In this document: positions 27,933 through 36,468 of the stretch, one piece after another | How the letters are laid out: every line of letters begins with the position of its first letter | How positions within the stretch are numbered: the stretch's first letter is position 1 | Source of the DNA: Yersinia proxima | Lineage (GTDB): Bacteria > Pseudomonadota > Gammaproteobacteria > Enterobacterales > Enterobacteriaceae | DNA: 64,000 nucleotides | Assembly: GCF_902170785.1 (NCBI RefSeq) | Contig: NZ_CABHYG010000001.1 | Span: 248,001-312,000 of the forward strand | Direction of reading: 5' to 3' | Position numbers and translations under genes: made by a program | The notes under the pieces: model-generated | Seen by the model: the letters and a program-made list of their open reading frames with translations, nothing else | The model's database searches: none | Told to the model about the DNA's origin: nothing

Positions 27933-28054
27933 GATTGACTATCTTACTTGCCATTTTGAACGTGAGCAGTGCTCGCCGCCGTCACGTACTACGTGTACGC
28001 TCCGTTGGCTGTGCGCTGGTCGCGTCCAAACTGCCTGCGCCGATGACGTCAATT
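27933..28054. repeat. Intergenic repeat, family 1, copy C
   Basis: About 122 bases with the same inverted ends (ATTGACTATC and GATGACGTCAATT) and internal TACTACGTGTACGCTCCG. In tandem with copy B in the lsrK-waaQ spacer. Confidence 0.7.
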
Positions 28055-28099
28055 GGTTATATTGTTTGATAAGCGCAGACAACCCCAATGTGAAACGGC

Positions 28100-28172
28100 G
28101 GGGAAACGTGCCGTTGGGGTCGTAGCGACGTAAGTCGCCGGAGCGCCCCTAGGTACGGTCAACCCGTCGCAC
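28100..28172. repeat. Intergenic repeat, family 2, copy E
   Basis: CCGTTGGGGTCGTAG, a 14-base hairpin (28125-28138, stem GCGAC/GTCGC, loop GTAA), then CGCCCCTAGGTACGGTC. The stem arms are exchanged relative to copy D, yet pairing is kept. Confidence 0.6.
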
Positions 28173-28240
28173 ACGATCAAATAAAGAATTGCCATGCAGT
28201 AAACGGCTGATATAGCATTACAGCCCCTCTTTCGTTGCCG

Positions 28241-29413
28241 ATGATGGCGCATCCTATGATGAATACATCAAATAAGACAGAATCACCTGCCGGGCAACTT
28301 TCTGCTCCTGCTCGCGTCAGTGCCGTTAATTTACCGGCCTTACTGCGAGAGAAAGAGAATGTTAAACGCATTTTGGTCATCAAATTACGCCATTTCGGCG
28401 ATGTTCTCCTCACCACGCCTTTACTCAACACATTAAAAGCCAACTATCCACAGGCCAAAATCGATGTGCTGCTGTATGGTGGAACGCAAGATATGCTGCG
28501 GGAGAACAAAACGGTTAATCATGCATTTATTGTCGACCGCGGCCTAAAACATGCGGGCTTAACAGCCCAAATCAGCGGCGAAAAAGCGTTGTTTAATGCA
28601 TTGAAAGAGCACCATTATGATCTGATCCTCAATTTATCTGATCAATGGCGAGCTGCCGCTTACTGCCGTTTATTAAAACCGGGCTTTAGCATCGGCTTTC
28701 ATTACCCAAAACGCGATACCTGGCTATGGCGCTACTGCCACTCCACCTTGGTCGATATTCCCAATGCCGCCGAACGGCACACGGTTCTCAATAACCTGGA
28801 TATCCTCGCGCCGTTACAACTGACGAATATCAGCACTGACGTCAGCATGGCTTATGGCCCGTACGATATTGAGCGAGTAAAACAACTGTGCCAGCAACGT
28901 AATATTGCGGATTACATCCTGATTCAACCTTCTGCGCGCTGGAAGTTTAAAACCTGGGCCAGTGAATCATTCAGTCAATTGATAAACCACCTCACCGAAC
29001 AAGGCGAAACAGTGCTGTTAACCGGCGGTAAAGACAACGCTGAACTGGACTATATCGCTGACATTATTGCTGGCTGCGCGCAACCCGAAAAAGTTGTCAA
29101 TTTATCCGGCCTTTTGGCACTGCCGGAACTGGCGGTTTTGATAGATAACGCTAAGTTATTTATTGGTGTGGATTCCGTGGCAATGCATATGGCGGCTGCA
29201 TTACAAACTCCCGCAGTGGTGCTATTTGGCCCCAGCAATCTTAACCAATGGCACCCATGGCAAGCCCCACACACCCTGTTATGGGCGGGTCATTACCGCA
29301 CATTGCCACATCCTAACGAGATAGATACTGACACGACGGATCGCTATTTGAACGCTATCCCTGTCGATGATGTCATAGATGCCGTTGACGCCTGGCGCAC
29401 TCAAAGCCAGTAG
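28241..29413 (+). CDS. waaQ: LPS core heptosyltransferase (WaaQ-like)
   Basis: A GT9-family heptosyltransferase of about 390 residues. VKRILVIKLRHFGDVLLTTP is the hallmark N-terminus, LIQPSARWKFKTWASESFSQ the donor-binding region, and LFIGVDSVAMHMAAALQTPA the C-terminal ADP-heptose site. It adds a heptose to the inner core (HepIII in WaaQ) at the cytoplasmic face of the inner membrane. The N-terminus has about 35 extra residues before the family start, and several ATGs (28241 to 28259) are possible. It is followed 65 bases later by the O-antigen ligase gene, so the two form a small LPS unit outside a full waa cluster. Confidence 0.88.
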   Translation: MMAHPMMNTSNKTESPAGQLSAPARVSAVNLPALLREKENVKRILVIKLRHFGDVLLTTPLLNTLKANYPQAKIDVLLYGGTQDMLRENKTVNHAFIVDRGLKHAGLTAQISGEKALFNALKEHHYDLILNLSDQWRAAAYCRLLKPGFSIGFHYPKRDTWLWRYCHSTLVDIPNAAERHTVLNNLDILAPLQLTNISTDVSMAYGPYDIERVKQLCQQRNIADYILIQPSARWKFKTWASESFSQLINHLTEQGETVLLTGGKDNAELDYIADIIAGCAQPEKVVNLSGLLALPELAVLIDNAKLFIGVDSVAMHMAAALQTPAVVLFGPSNLNQWHPWQAPHTLLWAGHYRTLPHPNEIDTDTTDRYLNAIPVDDVIDAVDAWRTQSQ

Positions 29414-29478
29414 TATGCTAATAATGGGCTTGTGTCAGCCCATTTAGAGTCTTCCAACCAGCTTAAGCTGAGAGAATT

Positions 29479-30723
29479 ATGATAACTCCATCGACTTCCA
29501 CGCCGGGCATATCCCCGGCTAACCCGCGTGGTGAAATGCTCAACAGTATTGCGGCATTACTGTTAGGTATCGCTTTACCCACCTCCAACCCACTTATCAA
29601 TATATCGCTGGTTTTAATTCTTATCAGCTTGATCATTAACCGTAAATCTCTGCCATTAAAACCTTTACTGACCAACCCATTAATCTATTTGCCCGCCGCT
29701 ATGTTTGCACTGTTAGCGCTGTCATTATTGTTCCATCACAACAGCTATGGCCCGGAGATGGTGAGTAAGGATAAGAAATTTCTTTATGTACTGCCGTTGG
29801 CACTGTTCTTTATTAACCAACCACAGCGGGTGAAACTGTTTTGTCTGGGGTTCTTACTCGCCAATGCCGTGGCGTTGGTTGGGACTCTGGCTGTAGGGGT
29901 GCTACATATTCCCATTGGCCATGTGGATCCGACAAACCCAACCATCTTTAAACTGCAAATTACCCAAAACTTCTTTATGGCATTGGCGGCTATGTTATGG
30001 CTGATGCTCGCTGTCAAAAGTCAGGGCTGGAAACGCTGGGGATACGGTTTGCTGGTAGCAGCAGCCTGTTACAGCATCCTATTTTTGGTATTGGGCCGCA
30101 CCGGGTATGTTGCTCTGGTTGTTGGCTTAGGGGTATGGCTATTTTTCTCGCTAGGCAGTCGCCAACGCTGGCTCCTGGTGCTGCTGGGAGCCATTGCATT
30201 TACGGCACTGCTGCTAATTCCCAATAAAGCGACTCAGCGGATCACTCAAGGTGTGGATGAGATTAAAGTCTGCATGGCGGCCTCTGCGGATAACGTCAAT
30301 GATGCATGCTCAACGTCAATGGGGCAGCGTTCTGCCTTTGCCATCGAGGCGGTTCGATTAATTAAGGAAGCGCCTATTCTGGGCCACGGTGCTGGCGGCT
30401 TTTATTATGAGAACCCGGAAATCAACTACAAGATAAACAACCCACATAATCAATATTTGTTGGAAACTATCCAATCCGGTGTTGTTGGTTTGATTATCTT
30501 CCTGGCATGGATTGTCTGCTGTTACCGTGTTATTTGGCAACAGGCACCCGCGCTACGTAATGTCTTGCTGGCGGTATTGACCAGCTATATGGCGTGTAAC
30601 TTCTTTAATTCATTCTTGCTGGATTCTTCTGAAGGTCATCTATTTATGATTTTTGTTGCCATTCTGGCGGGGTATTCTGCCGCCGGTACTCAGCAGAATA
30701 CTGATAAACGCTTAACAGAATAG
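29479..30723 (+). CDS. waaL: O-antigen ligase (WaaL-like)
   Basis: A 414-residue inner-membrane protein with about eleven helices and one large periplasmic loop. It joins undecaprenyl-linked O-polysaccharide to lipid A-core. The loop and following helix carry the Wzy_C/WaaL features: conserved Arg near GRTGYVALVVGLG, MGQRSAFAIEAVRLI, GHGAGGFYYENPE, and the catalytic His region NNPHNQYLLETIQSGVVGLI. Cysteines in the loop (KVCMAASADNVNDACS) could form a disulfide. A terminator follows directly. Confidence 0.88.
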   Translation: MITPSTSTPGISPANPRGEMLNSIAALLLGIALPTSNPLINISLVLILISLIINRKSLPLKPLLTNPLIYLPAAMFALLALSLLFHHNSYGPEMVSKDKKFLYVLPLALFFINQPQRVKLFCLGFLLANAVALVGTLAVGVLHIPIGHVDPTNPTIFKLQITQNFFMALAAMLWLMLAVKSQGWKRWGYGLLVAAACYSILFLVLGRTGYVALVVGLGVWLFFSLGSRQRWLLVLLGAIAFTALLLIPNKATQRITQGVDEIKVCMAASADNVNDACSTSMGQRSAFAIEAVRLIKEAPILGHGAGGFYYENPEINYKINNPHNQYLLETIQSGVVGLIIFLAWIVCCYRVIWQQAPALRNVLLAVLTSYMACNFFNSFLLDSSEGHLFMIFVAILAGYSAAGTQQNTDKRLTE

Positions 30724-30753
30724 CGGTAAGTACGTGCATATAACTGGCTAAGT

Positions 30754-30781
30754 AACGGCTCCCAATTGGGGGCCGTTTTTC
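30754..30781 (+). terminator. Intrinsic terminator after waaL
   Basis: ACGGCTCCC and GGGGGCCGT arms with an AATT loop are followed by TTTTTC, about 30 bases after the waaL stop. Confidence 0.85.
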
Positions 30782-31922
30782 GGTATACCAATGTCGTTAT
30801 CATACATCGGGTAATGATACTAAATACCCTGAAGTTAAAGAGATCACTTTAATAAAACTCTCAAGATGTATATTGGGATAGTAGGTTATTTAATAAAGTG
30901 TGAGTTTTATATACTAAATTAACCAGTTTTATTTACGTTATTTTAGATGAAAAGAGAATAATCAGTTTAAGCATCAGTAAATTCCCACGTTACTTTCATC
31001 AACATAGTCTTGCAAACTGTCAGATATTTCAACATGAAACATCAGACTTTCTAATGCCACCATTAAGAAAAGTCGATATTTTCTTTATTTAAATTAACTA
31101 GTTATGCTGGTGTTTTATCCTGTTATATTGGGTTAATTTAAAATGAAACACTATTGGTTGGTTATTTGGCAGCGTTAGATTGTAATGATTTCCGTTAAGG
31201 AGAATGTAAAAATTAAAAGTTAACCATTTTGTAACAAATGTAAGGCAAACTTAAATGAAATCTAAATGAAATCTAAATAATGACTATCAGATTACATGCA
31301 TTATTGATTTTTTATGCAGGCATGACTATGCGTAAGGATATAAAGAATGGCTTATAACTTTGTTTCATAAAAATCAAAATGCAGGCTGTAAATGCCGCGA
31401 TTATCTGATTTTTTGTTTTTGGTTAAGGGAGCCAGGATGGGGGGCTTGGACATGAATGAATAGTTTTTTATTTAAGAAATTGACTATTTTTTTCACAAAA
31501 GAAAATGTTAGTAACATATTGAATTAATTGATTATTTTTATATTTATTTTAGTGCTTAATCATTAAGCATAGTTGATGGGGGTATAGCATGCAACTTGAC
31601 GCTAGTTATATTTTTATAAGCATCATTGATGACAGGAACATATTGAAATCATCCTAAGTCACACGTATTTTAAAAAAAGATTTCTATGCTAATGAAATGG
31701 CTTTTATTCAGTGAATTAAACTGGTTTGTTTTTTATTGAATATACGAAATGATGACCTGGATCACTATTAGAAAATTCTGATGTGTGTGATAATTTTTGC
31801 AACAATTTACATATTGTAAGATTTGGTCTACTTTCCGGACATTATGCAATAGTTTTAAAGGAAGCTATGATAACTATGTATTTATATCGCTAAGTGGGTC
31901 CAGGTGAATCTGTTTGTGGGAT
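30782..31922. other. 1.1-kb AT-rich gene-free region
   Basis: No open frame on either strand looks like a gene. The stretch is strongly AT-rich. At 31253-31279 an 11-base unit (AATGAAATCTA) is repeated in tandem, giving half-sites at helical-turn spacing as used by OmpR/PhoP-type regulators. The rest shows no clear sRNA, terminator or riboswitch by eye. Confidence 0.5.
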
Positions 31923-32047
31923 ATACCTGTCATACTTCAAGTTGCATGTGCGTTGGCTGCGCTTAATCACCCGAATCACTTGCTCATGTAAGCTCATCGG
32001 GACTCTCTCGCTTGCCACCTTCCTGTAACTCGAATTATTTAGGGTAT
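31923..32047. repeat. ERIC element
   Basis: Typical enterobacterial repetitive intergenic consensus of about 125 bases. It has ends ATACCTGTCATACTTCAAG and AACTCGAATTATTTAGGGTA, and the core CACCCGAATCACTTGC then GTAAGCTCATCGGGA. It lies 50 bases upstream of the antiporter gene. Confidence 0.9.
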
Positions 32048-32096
32048 AGGCAGAATTTACATTTAACTTAATTTATCCAACGTCATTGAGAACATC

Positions 32097-33605
32097 ATGG
32101 CCAATTCATCTACGAATAAATTATCTTTACCGGCCCTAACTTCTTTAGTGGTCGGCTCAATGATCGGTGCCGGTATATTCTCGTTACCAGCAACGTTCGG
32201 CAGGGCAACAGGTGGTTTTGGTGCACTCATTGCCTGGTGTATCGCTGGTGGTGGGATGTTAATGCTGGCTTTTGTTTTTCAAACATTAGCTCAGCGTAAA
32301 CCTAATCTGGATTCCGGTGTATTCATATACGCAAAAGAGGGGTTTGGTGATTATCTTGGTTTTGCATCTGCATTAGGTTTTTGGGCCGGTACTTGTATTG
32401 GTAACGTTTCTTATTTTGTTCTGATCAAATCCACATTAGGGGCGTTCTTCCCTATATTTGGTGACGGTAATACCATTCCTGCGGTATTAGTGGCCTCGGT
32501 TATTCTATGGGGATTCCATATCCTGATATTGCGAGGTGTCAAAGAGGCGGCGGCGATTAATACCATTGCCACCTTCGCAAAAATAATCCCCATTTTTATC
32601 TTCGTCATCGTACTGATTTTTGCCTTTAAAGGTGATGTGTTCGCACTGAACTTCTGGGGCACGCCAGATGTAGTTAAGAGTGTTGATTTATCCCACCTGA
32701 ATGACTACGGCTATGTTGGTCATGCAGCGGCGGTCATGCCAGCGGTTGTTGAACCTGAATCTCTCTTCTCCCAAGTTCGTAGCACCATGTTGGTGACGGT
32801 CTTTGTGTTCCTGGGTATTGAAGGCGCGAGTGTGTATTCGCGTTACGCCAAAGAACGTAGCCATGTTGGTATTGCCACGGTTCTGGGCTTTATTGGTGTG
32901 CTGTGCTTGTTGGTATTAATCACCATGTTGTCTTACGGTGTGCTGTTGCGTCCTGATTTGGCGGCATTACGTCAGCCATCCATGGCCGGGGTTTTGGAAG
33001 CCATAGTCGGGCGCTGGGGAGCGATCTTTATCAGCGTGGGCCTGATTATCTCAGTATTGGGTGCGTATTTATCCTGGTCACTATTGGCTGCGGAAGTGCT
33101 GTTCTCGGCAGCGAAAAGCAAAAGCATGCCAAAAATATTTGGTACTGAAAACAGCAATGCGGTTCCTTCAGCGGCGGTATGGCTGACCAATATCTTTATT
33201 CAAGTGTTCTTAATTCTGACACTGTTTACTGATTATGCTTTCCAACTGGCACTGGAGTTAACCAGCTCATTAACCCTGATCCCTTATCTGTTGGTGGGCG
33301 CTTACGGACTAAAACTGGCCTGGACCGGTGAAACTTACGAAACCAATGCTCGTGGGCACAGAAAAGATCTCATCTTTGCCCTTATTGCCACTTTCTATTC
33401 CGCACTGATGATTTATGCCGGTGGTCTGAAATACTTGCTGCTGTCGGCCATCATTTACGGCCCAGGTACGATTTTGTATCTGATTGCCAAACGTGAACAG
33501 CATCAGAAAGCGTTTAATACCTACGAAAGAATACTGTTTATCGTTCTTATTGTGGCTGCGGTTGCTGCGATTTATAGCATTGCCACTGGAATCATCACCA
33601 TATAA
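32097..33605 (+). CDS. APC-family arginine/ornithine-type antiporter (ArcD/YdgI-like)
   Basis: A 502-residue basic-amino-acid/polyamine antiporter with about 12 helices. LTSLVVGSMIGAGIFSLPAT is the substrate-binding GxG motif of helix 1, and FVFLGIEGASVYSRYAKERS the helix 6 region. With the arginine deiminase gene 15 bases downstream, arginine/ornithine or arginine/citrulline exchange is likely. Agmatine exchange (AdiC) is less likely because no decarboxylase is present. The ATG at 32097 follows an ERIC element rather than a clear ribosome site. Confidence 0.85.
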   Translation: MANSSTNKLSLPALTSLVVGSMIGAGIFSLPATFGRATGGFGALIAWCIAGGGMLMLAFVFQTLAQRKPNLDSGVFIYAKEGFGDYLGFASALGFWAGTCIGNVSYFVLIKSTLGAFFPIFGDGNTIPAVLVASVILWGFHILILRGVKEAAAINTIATFAKIIPIFIFVIVLIFAFKGDVFALNFWGTPDVVKSVDLSHLNDYGYVGHAAAVMPAVVEPESLFSQVRSTMLVTVFVFLGIEGASVYSRYAKERSHVGIATVLGFIGVLCLLVLITMLSYGVLLRPDLAALRQPSMAGVLEAIVGRWGAIFISVGLIISVLGAYLSWSLLAAEVLFSAAKSKSMPKIFGTENSNAVPSAAVWLTNIFIQVFLILTLFTDYAFQLALELTSSLTLIPYLLVGAYGLKLAWTGETYETNARGHRKDLIFALIATFYSALMIYAGGLKYLLLSAIIYGPGTILYLIAKREQHQKAFNTYERILFIVLIVAAVAAIYSIATGIITI

Positions 33606-33620
33606 TTTATTGGAGTTCTT

Positions 33621-34904
33621 ATGTCAGATAAAGCTAAGAAAACTCACACCAAACCCAAATTTGGTGTTCACTCTGAAGTTGGCCAGTTGCATAAAGTTAT
33701 GGTCTGCGCACCTGGGCGTGCCCATAACCGCCTGACCCCCAGTAATTGTGATGAATTATTATTTGATGATGTTCTGTGGGTTGAAAGAGCCAAACGCGAC
33801 CATTTTGATTTTATGACCAAAATGCGCGAACGTGGTGTTGATGTAGTGGAGATGCATAATCTGCTGGCTGAAACCGTGGCAATTCCTGCGGCCAAAAAGT
33901 GGATTCTGGATCAGCAAATTGTACCAAATGAAGTGTCACTGGGTATTTTGCAAGAAACCCGCAATTATCTGGAAAGCCTGGAGCCGCGCTTGTTAGCTGA
34001 AGTGCTGATTGGCGGTTTATCTACCACTGAACTCCATAAAGATGGCAAATGCGACAAAGAAGAGTTGAAGCTGATCCGCGAGGCGGTTGGCATTACGGAA
34101 TATCTGCTTCCGCCGCTGCCCAATACCCTTTACACCCGCGATACCACTTGCTGGATTTATGGCGGCGTAACTCTGAATCCGCTGTATTGGCCAGCACGTC
34201 ATGAAGAAACCATTCTGACCACGGCTATCTATAAATTCCATCCGGACTTTGGCGACGCCAATGTGAAGGTGTGGTGGGGCGACCCAACACAGCATCACGG
34301 CAGCGCGACATTAGAAGGTGGCGATGTGATGCCAATTGGCAACAAAACCGTGCTCATCGGTATGAGTGAGCGCACCTCTCATCAGGCTATCACTCAGTTG
34401 GCTCAGTCACTGTTTAAAAACAGCGAAGGCCAAGTTGAACGCGTGATGATTGCCGCTATGCCAAAATTGCGTGCTGCCATGCATCTGGATACCGTGTTCA
34501 CTTTCTGCGACCGCGATGTGGTTACTCTTTATCCGGCGATTGTTAATCAGATTCAAACCTTCTCATTGCGCCCAGATAATGGCCCAACTGGCATTAAATT
34601 AAGCCGCGATAAAGGCACATTTGTTGAAGCGGTGGCCGGTGCATTGAACCTGAAAAAACTGCGGGTAGTTGAGACTGAAGGTAATGATTACGACACCGAG
34701 CGCCAACAGTGGGACAGCGGTAATAACATGGTTGCGCTTTCGCCAGGGGTAGTGTTGGCTTACGACCGTAATACCAAAACCAACACCCAACTACGTAAAG
34801 AAGGGGTGGAAGTGATTGAGATTGTCGGCAGTGAGTTAGGTCGCGGACGTGGCGGCGGTCATTGTATGACTTGTCCAATCATCCGGGATGCCGTTGATTA
34901 CTAA
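33621..34904 (+). CDS. arcA: Arginine deiminase
   Basis: A 427-residue guanidino-group hydrolase converting arginine to citrulline and ammonia. Visible are [40 protein letters not shown], the substrate-binding [10 protein letters not shown], the catalytic His segment [15 protein letters not shown], and the nucleophile Cys in [17 protein letters not shown]. All core catalytic residues seem intact. GGAG precedes the ATG. No arcB (ornithine carbamoyltransferase) or arcC (carbamate kinase) follows. So, with the antiporter, it may give acid resistance by ammonia release rather than ATP, unless those genes lie elsewhere. Confidence 0.95.
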   Translation: MSDKAKKTHTKPKFGVHSEVGQLHKVMVCAPGRAHNRLTPSNCDELLFDDVLWVERAKRDHFDFMTKMRERGVDVVEMHNLLAETVAIPAAKKWILDQQIVPNEVSLGILQETRNYLESLEPRLLAEVLIGGLSTTELHKDGKCDKEELKLIREAVGITEYLLPPLPNTLYTRDTTCWIYGGVTLNPLYWPARHEETILTTAIYKFHPDFGDANVKVWWGDPTQHHGSATLEGGDVMPIGNKTVLIGMSERTSHQAITQLAQSLFKNSEGQVERVMIAAMPKLRAAMHLDTVFTFCDRDVVTLYPAIVNQIQTFSLRPDNGPTGIKLSRDKGTFVEAVAGALNLKKLRVVETEGNDYDTERQQWDSGNNMVALSPGVVLAYDRNTKTNTQLRKEGVEVIEIVGSELGRGRGGGHCMTCPIIRDAVDY

Positions 34905-35095
34905 TTCCCTTCGGCCTTGAAGCCACAGGGTTGTTAGCTGCACGCACTTACCCGAATCACTTACATGGGTAAGCTCATCGGGATGCGTTTGCTGGCTGCC
35001 TACCTGTGGCTCCAATGACTTTGGGAACATCCTTCGGCCTTGAAGTCACAGGGTTGTTAGCTGCCGCCTACTACAACTCGAATTATTTAGGGATA
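34905..35095. repeat. Composite ERIC: one complete and one internally deleted copy
   Basis: A full ERIC variant (34905-35030; CCCTTCGGCCTTGAAGCCAC at one end, TGTGGCTCCAATGACTTTGG at the other) is followed at once by a second. The second begins with the same CCTTCGGCCTTGAAGTCACA but soon jumps to the AACTCGAATTATTTAGGGA end. Region 35096-35385 holds no gene and should contain the promoter of the efflux operon. Confidence 0.8.
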
Positions 35096-35385
35096 GCGCG
35101 GTTGCTCTTAAAAAAATAGCTGATAGTGAGTAGCAGAGTAGCGCTATTTCGCTATTGGCTATTTGTCCGTTAACTTATCTTTATTTTTCACGCAAATAAC
35201 ACTACCCATTTTAGTGCTAATTGTGCTGATCTACTTTTAGGGATATTTACAGGGGGATTATTAATCACACTTTTAAAAAAACTGGTGCGTGGTATGCCAC
35301 AGAAAAATGGCGCAGAAAACAGATACAACAGTGTGAATAACTAATCTGCAATAACTTTGAAAATCTGACTCAACGAGATCTTATA

Positions 35386-36468
35386 GTGAAGATAAAAACA
35401 GTCGTCACCTTGCTATTAACGTTTCTTCTCGCTGCTTGCGACAGAACTCCCCCAGAAGTCGTGGAAAGTGTGCGTCCGGTAAAAATATTTACCGTGGAAG
35501 ACAGTGGACAAAATGGGACTCGTTATTTCCCTGCGCGGCTACAAGCGGGCGATGAAACGCAACTCTCCTTTAAACGTAGCGGGCAACTACAACAACTGCT
35601 GGTTCGGGAAGGTGAGCAGGTGAAGAAGGGCCAGGTAATTGCTAAGTTGAATGATACTGATCTGACTCTGCGCGTCAGGGATCGTCAGTCCACCTTCAAC
35701 CTGGCACGAGATCAGTTTAATCGTTTCAATACATTGCAAGGTCAAAGGGCTGTCTCACGCGCTGAGCTAGATGTTCGCCGCGCCGAGATGGAATCTGCTC
35801 GTGCAGCATTGGAAATTGCGCAAAAAGAACTCAGTGATGCCACGATTACCGCCCCGTTCGATGGCATTATCGCCAATGTTAATGCGCGAAACCATCAGGT
35901 CATGGCTCCAGGCCAGCCGGTGGCAACTCTAAGCGCATTGGATACGCTGGATGTCGTTTTCAGTGTGCCAGAACGCCTGTTTACCACTCTCGACATTAGC
36001 AACCGCAACTACAAACCAACGGTATTACTTAATCATCTGCCGGGGCGTGAATTTGTTGCGGAATATAAAGAACATACCACCTCAACCACCTCAGCTTCCC
36101 AGACTTTCCAGGTGACACTCACCATGAAGCGCCCGCCAGATATGCCATTGCTTTCTGGTATCAGTGGCCGGGTCAGAATCAACTCTGGCAATTTGTCTGG
36201 TACTGACCACCCGACTATTGTCGTACCCGTCGAAGCGGTATTTAACCCTGACAGTACCCAGTTGAATGATGCGCGCGTTTGGGTCATCAAGAATGATGAT
36301 GGCCAGATGCATGTTGAAGAGCGCAATGTGCAAGTGGGTCAGCTGACAGCGAACGGCATTCAAATCACTTCTGGATTGGCAGATGGTGAGCAAATTGTCG
36401 CAGCTGGCACCGGTGAGCTTCGTCCTAATCAAGTTGTTCGGGCTTGGGTACGTGAGCGGGGTCTCTAA
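35386..36468 (+). CDS. RND efflux periplasmic adaptor lipoprotein
   Basis: A 360-residue membrane-fusion protein. A lipoprotein signal (VVTLLLTFLLAAC, lipobox LAAC) anchors it to the inner membrane. The biotinyl-lipoyl domain halves are QLQQLLVREGEQVKKGQVIA and SDATITAPFDGIIANVNAR-like sequence, joined by a helical hairpin (residues about 95-145). The start is a GTG at 35386. It bridges the RND pump encoded next (stop and start overlap as TAATG) to an outer-membrane channel; none is encoded here, so TolC is presumably used. Confidence 0.9.
   Translation: MKIKTVVTLLLTFLLAACDRTPPEVVESVRPVKIFTVEDSGQNGTRYFPARLQAGDETQLSFKRSGQLQQLLVREGEQVKKGQVIAKLNDTDLTLRVRDRQSTFNLARDQFNRFNTLQGQRAVSRAELDVRRAEMESARAALEIAQKELSDATITAPFDGIIANVNARNHQVMAPGQPVATLSALDTLDVVFSVPERLFTTLDISNRNYKPTVLLNHLPGREFVAEYKEHTTSTTSASQTFQVTLTMKRPPDMPLLSGISGRVRINSGNLSGTDHPTIVVPVEAVFNPDSTQLNDARVWVIKNDDGQMHVEERNVQVGQLTANGIQITSGLADGEQIVAAGTGELRPNQVVRAWVRERGL

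Noticed and set aside
27804-28054. A CRISPR array in the lsrK-waaQ spacer
   Set aside because: Only two long, diverged tandem copies of about 122 bases occur, without short constant repeats and unique spacers.
33606-35385. A complete arcABC-D operon
   Set aside because: Only the antiporter and deiminase are present; ERIC repeats and a gene-free spacer follow arcA.
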